Shown here piece after piece: positions 17,187 to 26,156 of a stretch of DNA of 64,000 nucleotides. How positions within the stretch are numbered: position 1 is the stretch's first letter; every line of letters begins with the position of its first letter. A model generated the notes under the pieces. That model saw only the letters and a list, made by a program, of their open reading frames with translations. It ran no database searches and was not told where the DNA came from. The translations under genes were made by a program, and so were the position numbers. Source of the DNA: Paenibacillus terricola (GTDB lineage: Bacteria; Bacillota; Bacilli; Paenibacillales; Paenibacillaceae); the NCBI RefSeq assembly GCF_014779765.1, contig NZ_JACXZA010000001.1, forward strand, positions 1,426,001 through 1,490,000, given 5' to 3'.

Positions 17187-17324
17187 GGGTTCTCACCGCC
17201 TTTGCAAATGTATTTCGAAATTTATGGAAACAAGAATAACATACCTCGGCAGCCGTTGTAAATAGTTGATTCGAGTTAGTGGGTTCTACGTTCTTACTTG
17301 CATATAGATTCATTTCGAATTTAG

Positions 17325-18590
17325 TCATTTGAGGCGGCGGGTTAATGCCCAGAATAGAAGAGCCGAAGCACTGACAATTGCGCCTAACAAGCACACTCCG
17401 TTCCAACCTGTGTAAGCATAGACACTGGTAGATGCGATTGACCCGGTGGCGCTGCCAATAGAATAGAAAATCATGTAACCAGCAGTAAGCCTGCTGCGTG
17501 CCTCGGGAACTAACGGAAGGATCATGCTCTGGTTAGTGACATGTACGGCCTGTACTGCCAAGTCAAGAAGGACAATACCGATGATTAATGCGAGCAGCGA
17601 ATGTTGAGTATAACTTATTGGCAACCATGATATAAGCAATAGTATCAATGCCACGCCTGTTGTCCTTTGCCCTAAACCTCGATCGGCAAGGCGACCTGCT
17701 CGTGCTGCTGCTAGTGCCCCTGTAACTCCAGCGAGACCAAACGCTCCAATCGCAGTATGTGAAAGAGAGAGCGGTGGAGTGCTGAGAGGCAGCACTAGGG
17801 AAGTCCATAATATACTGAAAGCGGTAAAAATCATAAGACATAATGCAGCACGGATTCTCAGGATTCGTTCTTGTGCGAACAACGTGAGCAGTGAACGAAG
17901 TAACTGCAGGTAGGACAATGATTCTTTGCTGCGCTCATCATGCGGCAGCACCCGAAACAATACACATGCCATGATTAGCGTTAATAGCGCAGAGACAAGG
18001 TAGACAGAACGCCAGCCGGCTAAATCCGTTAATATTCCAGCGAAAGTTCGCGCCAGTAGAATACCAATTACGATGCCACTTGTCACAACTCCTACAGTAC
18101 GCCCACGTTCGGATGGGGCAGCTAAAGTTGCCGCGAATGCAACGAGCGTCTGTGTCACTACAGCAAGCAATCCAATCGCAGCTATACCTATGAATAACAC
18201 TATGTTGTTGGGGGCGGTGCCAACGACAATTAAAGCCACCACAGACACTAGCATCTGTCCAGCTATTAGCCAACGTCGATTTAATAAATCACCGAGTGGC
18301 ACTAGCAATAGCAGTCCAATTGCGTAACAAGCTTGAGTGATTGTAACAACAATGCCGACGGATGAATGAGTAATGCCAAATTCGTTTGAAATAGCGTCCA
18401 GCAGCGGTTGCGCATAATATATGTTGGCGACTGCCAGTCCGCAGGCGATTGCAAATAAGAATGCCATTTTACGAGACATTAAAGATACGGGCATTGATCC
18501 TGATGCTATTAGCGTGTCTTGAGCTAGGTCAACATGATTGTCTTTGTCATCCATGGTAATGATAGCTGGTTCTTCAACAACCTTTTCCAA
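17325..18590 (-). CDS. Major facilitator transporter (divergent from TetR)
   Basis: About 421 residues and 12 membrane spans (AFLFAIACGLAVANIYYAQP in span 1; LLVPLGDLLNRRWLI after span 2; FAATLAAPSERGRTVG before span 5). The cytoplasmic N-terminus is unusually acidic. It belongs to a drug-exporter-like MFS group; substrate unknown. The best start is TTG 18590, seven bases after AAGGAGG. It faces a TetR gene across 200 bp holding mirrored promoters and operators, so it is very likely repressed by that TetR protein and induced by its substrate. Confidence 0.9.
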   Translation of the reverse strand: MEKVVEEPAIITMDDKDNHVDLAQDTLIASGSMPVSLMSRKMAFLFAIACGLAVANIYYAQPLLDAISNEFGITHSSVGIVVTITQACYAIGLLLLVPLGDLLNRRWLIAGQMLVSVVALIVVGTAPNNIVLFIGIAAIGLLAVVTQTLVAFAATLAAPSERGRTVGVVTSGIVIGILLARTFAGILTDLAGWRSVYLVSALLTLIMACVLFRVLPHDERSKESLSYLQLLRSLLTLFAQERILRIRAALCLMIFTAFSILWTSLVLPLSTPPLSLSHTAIGAFGLAGVTGALAAARAGRLADRGLGQRTTGVALILLLISWLPISYTQHSLLALIIGIVLLDLAVQAVHVTNQSMILPLVPEARSRLTAGYMIFYSIGSATGSIASTSVYAYTGWNGVCLLGAIVSASALLFWALTRRLK

Positions 18591-18621
18591 ACATAACGCC
18601 TCCTTAGATTTCCTGTTATAA

Positions 18622-18681
18622 CATACTGATTGGTATGAAATTATGTTTGGCAAATATAACTCCAAAAAAGATTTCTGTCAA
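18622..18681 (-). promoter_or_regulatory. Promoter and TetR operator of the MFS gene
   Basis: Minus strand: -35 TTGACA (18681-18676), 17-base spacer, -10 TATATT (18658-18653). Downstream of the start point lies the 16-bp inverted repeat CATACTGATTGGTATG (18622-18637). Confidence 0.82.
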
Positions 18682-18728
18682 CAAATTCCTATATAGACCA
18701 GGGTGTAAACTGTATAAGCTTAATTTAA

Positions 18729-18778
18729 TTGACAGGTTTGTCTTATTTTCATAAAATAATATTATACCAATAAGTATG
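18729..18778 (+). promoter_or_regulatory. Promoter and operator of the tetR-type gene
   Basis: -35 TTGACA (18729-18734), 17-base spacer, -10 TAAAAT (18752-18757). At the expected start point lies TATACCAATAAGTATG (18763-18778), matching the reverse complement of the MFS operator at 14 of 16 positions. Autoregulation is likely. Confidence 0.82.
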
Positions 18779-18794
18779 AAAAGAGGGGGACGAT

Positions 18795-19376
18795 ATGGCT
18801 CGACAACGCGAATTTGATAGGGAAAAGGCATTGGATGCAGCTATGCATCTATTTTGGGAAAAAGGGTTTGAAGCTGCCTCTTTAAGCGACTTAACATCAA
18901 GAATGGGCATTCAGAGACCAAGCATATACTCCACCTTTGGAGACAAAAAAGGACTATTCGAAGCTGCTTTGCGCAAATATACAAGCGCCCATGCTGCATA
19001 TGTTCGCGCCAATCTTCAGAATAATTCTTCTGTTAAAGAGGCATTCCGTGCTTTTTTTGAAAATATAGTGGCAAAGGAATATGGAAAAAGTCCAAACTGG
19101 GGTTGTTTTTGCATCAATTCGATGGTGGAACTCTCGCCACATGATGAGAAATTTGAAATCCTAACAAGGGAACATCAGATGTATCTATCGGTAATATTTC
19201 AAGAAACGATTGAGCGAGGTTTGCGCTCAGGGGAGCTTGAAAGCGGTATAAACGCTAAGCGTTTAGCACAAACATTAGTCGTTTCTTTGATAGGACTTAC
19301 AGTGTTTATGAAATCTCGTCCAGAACGATTGTTTGTTGATAATTCGGTAAAGGAAATACTTACATTATTAAGATGA
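18795..19376 (+). CDS. TetR/AcrR family transcriptional repressor
   Basis: 193 residues. The N-terminal helix-turn-helix reads EKALDAAMHLFWEKGFEAASLSDLTSRMGIQRPSIYSTFGDKKGLF (residues 8-55, in short: FWEKGFEAASLSDL then PSIYSTFGDKK). The C-terminal TetR ligand domain contains PNWGCFCINSMVEL, which is common in the TetR_C group with Cys residues. It should repress the divergent MFS gene and itself through the paired operators. AGAGGGGG precedes the ATG. A terminator follows. Confidence 0.93.
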   Translation: MARQREFDREKALDAAMHLFWEKGFEAASLSDLTSRMGIQRPSIYSTFGDKKGLFEAALRKYTSAHAAYVRANLQNNSSVKEAFRAFFENIVAKEYGKSPNWGCFCINSMVELSPHDEKFEILTREHQMYLSVIFQETIERGLRSGELESGINAKRLAQTLVVSLIGLTVFMKSRPERLFVDNSVKEILTLLR

Positions 19377-19437
19377 TTTCTGCAAATAGGTGCTTCAACA
19401 TCTATTCGCGAAATAATCGGCTTCAAGGAAGTTTGGT

Positions 19438-19482
19438 AAAAAGGAAAATAATCCACGGGATTCGTGGATCATTTTCCTTTTT
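19438..19482 (+). terminator. Terminator of the tetR-type gene
   Basis: AAGGAAAATAATCCACG, loop GGATT, CGTGGATCATTTTCCTT then TTT. Long stem with one mismatch. Confidence 0.88.
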
Positions 19483-19618
19483 ATATAGGAGAGTATTCGA
19501 TTGCCGAACAGAAGGAGCGGATCAGCCACGACGCGTAAGCTCTGCCCTTGATAACGTAACTTTTCAGAGTCTTTTTACGTCATGATTTTATAAAATGGGA
19601 ATTTACTGGAGGGATAGC

Positions 19619-19954
19619 TTGAGAAAGACTACAATACTACTTTTTTTAGTATTGACTATGACGAGCTGTGGTTTAATTGAATCTAAACAAGAAACCCCTA
19701 TTGAGATGGTAGCATATGCTGCTCTTACTGATGAAGAATCGGAATTAATACCTGTAAGCCCTAAAGATTCTATTGTAAATAAAGTAACGGTGAATGACGA
19801 AATAAAAGCTGTGATTGATAAAAAATATAATAAAGAAGAAGTATACTCCGTTACTTTTAAACACACTGAAAATAATTCTTCAGGGAACCTTGTAGTTTTT
19901 GTTGATTTGGATAAAAAAACTATTGTCGGTAAAATTAAACAAGGCCTTACATAA
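19619..19954 (+). CDS. Small lipoprotein of about 111 residues
   Basis: The start TTG 19619 is six bases after GGAGG. The signal peptide (RKTTILLFLVLTMTSC) ends in a lipobox with Cys at about residue 17. The mature part of about 95 residues is acidic with a C-terminal beta pattern (SGNLVVFVDLDKKTIVGKI). I recognise no family. It should be membrane-anchored outside the cell. A terminator follows, so it is a single gene. Confidence 0.75.
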   Translation: MRKTTILLFLVLTMTSCGLIESKQETPIEMVAYAALTDEESELIPVSPKDSIVNKVTVNDEIKAVIDKKYNKEEVYSVTFKHTENNSSGNLVVFVDLDKKTIVGKIKQGLT

Positions 19955-19983
19955 AATATGATTTATTAAGCCATTAGCGCCAT

Positions 19984-20014
19984 AAACCGCCTTATACATC
20001 AAGGCGGTTTTCTT
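19984..20014 (+). terminator. Terminator of the small lipoprotein gene
   Basis: AAACCGCCTT, loop ATACATC, AAGGCGGTTT then TCTT. It may also serve the convergent aldo/keto reductase gene. Confidence 0.88.
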
Positions 20015-20048
20015 ATGCTTAAAAATCAACATTAGAGCTTAATCAAGT

Positions 20049-20918
<870 letters not shown>

Positions 20919-21002
20919 TCAAATGTATAACAGCAAACGGCGTTCCCCCTAAATCGGACGCTGTAGCGGGGGTTCCAGTTACGACCCGTTTGCGTTACAC
21001 TA

Positions 21003-21033
21003 AGCTTAGAACCTTCGTGTAACACGAAGTCAA
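21003..21033 (-). promoter_or_regulatory. MerR-type promoter of the aldo/keto reductase gene
   Basis: Minus strand: -35 TTGACT (21033-21028) and -10 TAAGCT (21008-21003) are 19 bp apart, and the spacer holds the perfect inverted repeat CTTCGTGT-A-ACACGAAG (21013-21029). This is the layout of AdhR/MerR-activated promoters. Confidence 0.85.
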
Positions 21034-21069
21034 GCTATTATAATATTTATTTTCCAAGGGGGGATTCAC

Positions 21070-21507
21070 ATGTATACAGTCAAAGAAGCCGTTCAAATAA
21101 CGGGACTCACCGAGCACGCAGTACGCTTTTACACGGATAAAGGTCTGGTGCCAAGCGTACAACGTAATAAAAACAATATTCGGATGTTTGATGATGAATC
21201 GATCAACTGGCTGCATGGCATCAAATGCCTCAAGCAATCCGGGATGCCGATTGAAGTTATCAAAATGTACGTTGATCTCTGTCTTGAAGGGGATACGACC
21301 CTCTCACAACGTTATTCACTCATGATGGAGCATAAAAAGGAGGCGATCGCTAGGCTTGAAGAAGCCAAACAGCACGTTGCCCATTTGGAACAAAAAACCC
21401 TACTATATCAGGCCATTCTGGAGCACAACTCTCCAGACACGATGAATCCTGGTAACTGGGACAAAATCAAGCATATGCATAGTGACGTATTTTACTCGAA
21501 GAGGTAA
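21070..21507 (+). CDS. MerR family regulator (AdhR-like)
   Basis: 145 residues. The N-terminal MerR helix-turn-helix and wing read YTVKEAVQITGLTEHAVRFYTDKGLV and then FDDESINWLHGIKCLKQSGMPIEVIK; a coiled-coil dimerisation helix follows (KKEAIARLEEAKQHVAHLEQKT). It has the size and form of AdhR-type regulators of aldehyde response, which activate a divergent reductase gene. A GGGGGGATT ribosome site precedes the ATG. It ends 7 bases before the N-acetyltransferase gene, so the two are probably co-transcribed. Confidence 0.92.
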   Translation: MYTVKEAVQITGLTEHAVRFYTDKGLVPSVQRNKNNIRMFDDESINWLHGIKCLKQSGMPIEVIKMYVDLCLEGDTTLSQRYSLMMEHKKEAIARLEEAKQHVAHLEQKTLLYQAILEHNSPDTMNPGNWDKIKHMHSDVFYSKR

Positions 21508-21514
21508 TTGACTT

Positions 21515-22300
21515 ATGAACAAATTAATTCGTCCAATCCTTCGTCAAAGACTAGGAATTCCAGAAAATGAACCAATTACGTTCGAGAAATTAGATGATGT
21601 CTTAATCAAGATGGCCAAAGAAATACCCTTTGAAAATCTGAGCATTATTGAGAATCGAAACACTCCTATCACTATGGACAATCTATATAACAAAATGATC
21701 CTTCGTAAAGAGGGAGGCTTGTGCTATGAACTGAATACGGTTCTTTATTACTTCCTATGCGAGAACGGATTTCATGCAACGATGATTAGAGGTATCACCT
21801 ATGACCATAATGAAAACCAATGGAGCGCTAGTGGAAGAACGCATATCATCAATTTAATTGAACACAATGGGCAACCGTATATTGTCGACTCTGGATTTGG
21901 AGGGAACCTCCCTTTAAAACCGGTTCCTTTAAATGGGGATGTCGTTGTATCGGACAACGGCGAATTTAGAGTGGAAAAAGTAAACAATGAGCACGGAGAT
22001 TGCCTGCTGCATATGAAGTTGAAGCATAAACATGATGATTGGAATGTAGGATATGCATTTGATTCAACCAAGGAGATAAAGGACTTGTCAGAATTAGATG
22101 ACGTACAGAGCATAATCACTCACCATCCGCAATCACGCTTTAACAAGAAACCCTTATTGACTAAACGAACAGATCGAGGGACTATTACGTTAACGAATTC
22201 TTCCTTTACGCAGTGGATAGATGGTATCGAACATAAACAAGAGGTTAATGATGAAATGTTTAAAGAGTTACTGAAGACGCATTTTGACTGGAAGTTCTAA
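21515..22300 (+). CDS. Arylamine N-acetyltransferase
   Basis: 261 residues. The Cys-His-Asp triad of the NAT family is present: Cys70 in RKEGGLCYELN, His110 in GRTHIINLIE and Asp125 in YIVDSGFGG. The enzyme transfers acetyl from acetyl-CoA to arylamines, hydrazines or related natural-product intermediates in the cytoplasm. It follows the MerR gene at 7 bases and ends at a terminator, which suggests a shared role in chemical detoxification. Confidence 0.93.
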   Translation: MNKLIRPILRQRLGIPENEPITFEKLDDVLIKMAKEIPFENLSIIENRNTPITMDNLYNKMILRKEGGLCYELNTVLYYFLCENGFHATMIRGITYDHNENQWSASGRTHIINLIEHNGQPYIVDSGFGGNLPLKPVPLNGDVVVSDNGEFRVEKVNNEHGDCLLHMKLKHKHDDWNVGYAFDSTKEIKDLSELDDVQSIITHHPQSRFNKKPLLTKRTDRGTITLTNSSFTQWIDGIEHKQEVNDEMFKELLKTHFDWKF

Positions 22301-22310
22301 ATCAATTTAA

Positions 22311-22344
22311 AAAAGGCGTTCTCTCCATTGAGAGGGCGCCTTTT
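22311..22344 (+). terminator. Terminator of the MerR/NAT operon
   Basis: AAAAGGCG, CTCTC, short loop, GAGAG, CGCCTTTT: a two-part stem ending in a T run. Confidence 0.9.
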
Positions 22345-22692
22345 ACATATCAATATTGATGATGACTACGGACACAAAACCAAGCGCTCAGAAGGTTTCA
22401 ACTCCTTACTGTTTCGCCTTTCGAGCGCTTCTAAAGATTGATTTCGGGGAGGTACAAGGAGATATAAGACTGAGGTTTACTGGAACAATAGTCATTCTAT
22501 TGCCCGATTTGACAAAAAAAGCCGCAATTCGCGGTTTTTTTATGCTGTTCAGAGCCTCATTGAGGTAAAATTGACCTGTACGAGAATAAGAATGAAAGAT
22601 ATTTATTTTTATGTCGAATATCAGGCAGGCAAACCTTGGAATATAGTCGAATTATAGAAGGCGGGCGTAGTTAAATTTACCTAGGTGTTGAG
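22345..22692. other. Intergenic stretch without a convincing gene
   Basis: I see an interrupted inverted repeat (AAGCGCTC near 22381 and GAGCGCTT near 22427) and a terminator-like hairpin at 22514-22541 (AAAAAA, CCGC, GCGG, TTTTTT). A short frame over 22356-22568 has no ribosome site and no protein-like pattern. Confidence 0.6.
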
Positions 22693-24624
22693 GTGTCGGC
22701 AGGAATGAGTTTAAACATATTCATCCGGATTTTTCTGATCATAGCGACTATCTTCCTGATCTTGCCGAATCCCGCGGGAGCATACCCGGCTTCGGCAGAT
22801 TCTTCAATCTCATCCTGGCAGATCAAATGGGAGACGAAAGCGGATCGGCTTGCAGTGCCCGATCAGGCGTTGAAAGCTGATGGGTGGCAGGACATACAGG
22901 CATCGGAGCCGGCAGTATCCAAACCGGAACATGCGGTGTCCGCATGGATCCGAATCAAGCTTCCCGAATTCGGAAAGAACCAAGGGGTGTTCTTTCATTC
23001 GATTTATGCGCAGAACATCACCGTTTTTCTGGGTGGGGAAGAGGTCTTTCATTCGGAACGCAAACATTGGTTCGATCTGAACCGCGTTTTGATTCCGCTT
23101 GAGAATTATAATACCGGCCAAGAGCTAGTCATGCATCTGGAAAGCCAAACGGACAGATTGGGCCTCGGACGCGGAATTAATATCTCGGATTACCAGGATC
23201 TCATGCGTTTGTACGCGAAATTCGATTTACTCGACATCATCTTGGGCAGCGCTTTTGTATTCATCGCCTTTGTCATGCTCGTATGCTCGGTTTTTCTCGA
23301 TCGGAATCTGTTGAAGATCTGGCTCGCGCTGTGCTTTATCATTCTGCCGATCGGCGGGTTATTGATCGGGTACTCGCCGTTCCTGTACACCTTCTACGGA
23401 GAGTACGGTTTCATTTATCAAGGGATGTTCGATCTGTCTTTATACTTGTTCTTGCCGTCCTTGATGATATTTTTTGAGCTGTTGTTCGGAAGCGGCTATC
23501 GAGGCATCGTCAAGCATTTCCGCCGGCTCCAGATCGCCTATTCCAGCTTTGGAATCATTGCGTTGACCGTCAACTGGGCGTCGGTTTATGCGTTTCAGCA
23601 CTTTTACTTTTTCGTATCGGTTACGTTTATCGGCATGATCATGCTGGCCCAATTTATCCTGATAATCATCATTCTGGTCAGGCAACTGTGGAATCGTAAT
23701 ATCGATTCGATTATCCTCTCTATCGGATTGGCTATTTTTGCATCGGTCAGCGTGGCGGAATTGTTGAAATTCTACGCGTCTTCCAAGACGTACGACCTGT
23801 CGTGGTGGAAATGGGGGCTGGTTGCCTTCGTGCTATCGCTCATCGTGCTGCTCGGGCGTCGAATCTCCTATCAACATAAATTGATCATTACCTACTCGCG
23901 GGATTTGGAAAATTACAACTCCGAGCTGCAGCGTTCGGAGAAAATGGAGATTATCAGCCAGCTAGCGGCTTCCGTAGCGCACGAGGTCCGCAACCCGCTT
24001 CAGGTCACGCGCGGCATGCTGCAAATACTCGAGAAACGCCACGTCATCGCGCCGAATACCGAAAACTTTTACAAGCTTGCCATCGACGAGCTTGACCGAG
24101 CTTCGACGATCATTACCGATTTCCTTACCTTTGCGAAGCCGCAGATGGAACAGGTGCACGAATTGGATTTAGCGGATGAATTCAAGCACGTGGAAGGCAT
24201 TATCGTCCCCCTGGCCAACCTTCAGGGCGGCCGCTTGGAGATGAGCGTGCCTCGTTCGCTGCGGATCATAGGTAATTCCTCGAAGTTGAAGCAGGCATTG
24301 ATTAACATCATTAAGAATAGCATCGAAGCGCTGGAAGGCTCCGGCGTCGTGAAGATTTGGGCATACGAGGAACGCGAACAGGTCGTCATTCATATTGCGG
24401 ACAGTGGCGCCGGGATGGATGAGCGTATACTCGAAAGGTTGGGGGAACCATATTTCACCAACAAAACCAAGGGAACCGGTCTTGGGCTCATGGTGACGTT
24501 CAGGATCATCGAGGTCATGCAGGGGACGATAAAATTCAAGAGTCAGAAGGGCGTCGGCACCGAAGCGATGATTCGTTTCCCGGCTGCGCGCTATATAGAA
24601 ACAAACGCGAAGGTCTCTATATGA
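22693..24624 (+). CDS. Multi-span membrane sensor histidine kinase
   Basis: 643 residues. A signal-like N-terminal span is followed by an extracellular beta-rich domain (about 35-175; AVSAWIRIKLPEF, GVFFHSIYAQNITVFLGG), about seven membrane spans (180-390) and a short coiled coil. The H-box AASVAHEVRNPLQVTRG has His430, and the ATPase domain contains NIIKNSIEAL, DSGAGMDERIL and KGTGLGLMV. The layout resembles 7TMR-DISM-type receptors. No response-regulator gene is adjacent, so it is an orphan. GTG 22693 and ATG 22705 are both possible starts. It is convergent with the RiPP precursor gene 126 bp away and is a candidate receptor for that product, but this rests on position only. Confidence 0.9.
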   Translation: MSAGMSLNIFIRIFLIIATIFLILPNPAGAYPASADSSISSWQIKWETKADRLAVPDQALKADGWQDIQASEPAVSKPEHAVSAWIRIKLPEFGKNQGVFFHSIYAQNITVFLGGEEVFHSERKHWFDLNRVLIPLENYNTGQELVMHLESQTDRLGLGRGINISDYQDLMRLYAKFDLLDIILGSAFVFIAFVMLVCSVFLDRNLLKIWLALCFIILPIGGLLIGYSPFLYTFYGEYGFIYQGMFDLSLYLFLPSLMIFFELLFGSGYRGIVKHFRRLQIAYSSFGIIALTVNWASVYAFQHFYFFVSVTFIGMIMLAQFILIIIILVRQLWNRNIDSIILSIGLAIFASVSVAELLKFYASSKTYDLSWWKWGLVAFVLSLIVLLGRRISYQHKLIITYSRDLENYNSELQRSEKMEIISQLAASVAHEVRNPLQVTRGMLQILEKRHVIAPNTENFYKLAIDELDRASTIITDFLTFAKPQMEQVHELDLADEFKHVEGIIVPLANLQGGRLEMSVPRSLRIIGNSSKLKQALINIIKNSIEALEGSGVVKIWAYEEREQVVIHIADSGAGMDERILERLGEPYFTNKTKGTGLGLMVTFRIIEVMQGTIKFKSQKGVGTEAMIRFPAARYIETNAKVSI

Positions 24625-24640
24625 CCTTCGCGTTTGTTTG
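24599..24640. terminator. Terminator overlapping the histidine kinase stop
   Basis: AAACAAACGCGAAGGTC, loop, GACCTTCGCGTTTGTTT: a perfect 17-bp stem. The kinase stop codon lies in the loop. It could also stop transcription from the precursor gene. Confidence 0.88.
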
Positions 24641-24749
24641 TATGAATATTAGACTGTAACAAAACGATCACGTATGCTGATAGCCTGGCTTTAAAGGAAC
24701 TCACCGCGCCGCTAAAGGACAGCACAATTGTCTCGTCTTCCACTGAGCA

Positions 24750-24983
24750 TTACCAAGTACTGAGTTCGCTTTCCGTTGTAGCGGTGTCACCCGGATTCGG
24801 AGGGATGACGAGCGCGAGCTTGGAAGGCGTTTCTTCGATGACGACCAGTTCCACGTCTTCCGGCAAAGTCAGATTGAAAGCTTCTTTCAACGCTGCTTTG
24901 GGGTCCGCCAGCAATTTGGCTTTGAAAGATTCGTCGGACCATGCTTTCTCGATAATCTGTTGCTGCAACTCTTGTTCAGACAT
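24750..24983 (-). CDS. NHLP-type RiPP precursor peptide with C-terminal Trp
   Basis: 77 residues. Positions 1-62 match the nitrile-hydratase-like leader peptide pattern: an initial helix (SEQELQQQIIEKAWSDESFK), the hallmark AKLLADPKAALKEAFN, then LPEDVELVVIEETPSKLALV and IPPNP. The tail of about 15 residues (NPGDTATTESELSTW) is the presumed core: rich in Thr, Ser and acidic residues, without Cys, and ending in Trp next to the stop codon. The Gly-Gly end usual in this leader family is missing. GAGGTG lies seven bases before the ATG. Upstream on the same strand are an isoprenoid-synthase-like enzyme and a methyltransferase. The leader family is confident; the modification is inferred. Confidence 0.88.
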   Translation of the reverse strand: MSEQELQQQIIEKAWSDESFKAKLLADPKAALKEAFNLTLPEDVELVVIEETPSKLALVIPPNPGDTATTESELSTW

Positions 24984-25187
24984 CGGGCTGCACCTCTTTA
25001 ATAGGAATATACTACCATGAAAAAGTTTATCACTATTATTAGGACAAATCTACCATGAATCGCTAGAATGTGACAATTATTGCGCTGAAAAAAGGGAAAT
25101 TTGACGGAAACCTCCGCTGCCGATCGTGCTGTTGTCATCATCCAATGCCACTTTTCCGGCAAATTTTCAACATCGTTATTTAGCATG
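24984..25187 (-). promoter_or_regulatory. Leader of the precursor gene: direct repeats and a hairpin
   Basis: CTACCATGAA occurs twice, at 25013-25022 and 25051-25060, 38 bp apart. TTTCCGGCAA (25153-25162) and TTGCCGGAAA (25192-25201) form a perfect 10-bp stem covering the stop of the upstream enzyme gene. No U-tract follows. A 204-bp gap suggests that the precursor has its own promoter, but no strong -35/-10 pair is evident. Confidence 0.5.
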
Positions 25188-26129
25188 TTAATTGCCGGAA
25201 ATGGAAGGTTTATTTTGCGAAAGCCAGTACGTAAATCCGCCACCGAGCAGTTGTAACTTCATTTGGCTTAAATGATCGCCCGCCTCCGTCAGCTTGTCAG
25301 CTAAATGAGAATGGAACGCGGCCAAATGGGGAAGAGAAAGCTCCAGTCTAACAAAAGCCTCGCCATTCGCTTGCGTAATCTGCGAGTAACGGCTTAAGGC
25401 GTTGTCGATGTAGATGGCATTCCTGATATCGGTTCTAGTAATCAGGGAAGGGGACACCGCTTTCTCGGAAGCAATCATGCCGATCAGGCTGTTGGCGTTA
25501 TGCAAGTCGAAGTCCTCTTCCCAATCGGCCCAATCGTCAGACAGTTGCAGCGTAGCCAATACAAGATCGACTGCCTCGGAAACGGCGGGTTCAAGCTCGC
25601 GGCGACCGGCGAGAAGCAAGGCGCCGGTGCTCGCCAATTTGACGGGCGCCGCCTTTTGCGCGAGCTTGGCCGGAGATAGGCTGACGGAAGTACTCTCATA
25701 GGCAACTTCAATGGACCAGTCCGTCACGTAAGAGCGGTAATAGTTCCAAAAAGGGGAGCTGCTTTCAAACATCGCGCGGTACAGGTCCAGCATGCTTAGA
25801 TGAAACAAATTACCAAGTGCCAGCTGTTCTTTCCAATCGGACGGGGCGGTATCCATGAGATCGTCCTGGATGAAAAAATATAGCATGACGAATACGTTGG
25901 CGAGCGACAAATCGCGATAACACCGTGAATCCAACTCTGTAATGGGCTGCATCCAAAACGGAAGCAAGTAGCAGATATGGTTCTTCGTTCCGGAAGGATT
26001 CAGCGGGTTGAAGGCTTGCAAATATTCGCGCCCTTTGTCATTTAGCGGTGCCGGGAAGGCATCGATCAGCCGTTCCGCTTCCCGGAACACGTGGGCAAGT
26101 TCATGTTCGTAATCGGATCTCCATGACAT
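25188..26129 (-). CDS. ComQ-like class I isoprenoid synthase
   Basis: 313 residues, nearly all helical. Two aspartate-rich motifs are at the spacing expected for polyprenyl/terpene synthases: FFIQDDLMDTAP (Asp89, Asp90, Asp93) and LQLSDDWADWEEDFDLH (Asp198, Asp199). Such motifs bind Mg-diphosphate substrates. In B. subtilis ComQ has this fold and attaches a prenyl group to Trp of the ComX pheromone. Here the next gene is a peptide precursor ending in Trp, so peptide prenylation is the attractive inference; a small-molecule terpene synthase is the alternative. It lies 27 bp after the methyltransferase gene, in one operon. GGGAGG precedes the ATG. Confidence 0.72.
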   Translation of the reverse strand: MSWRSDYEHELAHVFREAERLIDAFPAPLNDKGREYLQAFNPLNPSGTKNHICYLLPFWMQPITELDSRCYRDLSLANVFVMLYFFIQDDLMDTAPSDWKEQLALGNLFHLSMLDLYRAMFESSSPFWNYYRSYVTDWSIEVAYESTSVSLSPAKLAQKAAPVKLASTGALLLAGRRELEPAVSEAVDLVLATLQLSDDWADWEEDFDLHNANSLIGMIASEKAVSPSLITRTDIRNAIYIDNALSRYSQITQANGEAFVRLELSLPHLAAFHSHLADKLTEAGDHLSQMKLQLLGGGFTYWLSQNKPSISGN

Positions 26130-26156
26130 CGTATCCTGGTCCTCCCTGATGGATAA

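Noticed and set aside
19377-19594. Recombinase remnant after the tetR-type gene
   Set aside because: A few residues looked like resolvase in one frame, but no conserved motif could be confirmed.
20940-20980. CCCCC/GGGGG repeat in the leader of the aldo/keto reductase gene as a riboswitch
   Set aside because: Only short arms pair, and there is no terminator or conserved aptamer element.
22356-22568. 70-codon frame after the N-acetyltransferase gene
   Set aside because: No ribosome site, crosses a terminator hairpin and shows no protein-like pattern.
24998-25243. A second precursor or small gene between the ComQ-like and precursor genes
   Set aside because: The minus-strand frame has no ribosome site, overlaps the enzyme gene and its product does not resemble the NHLP leader.
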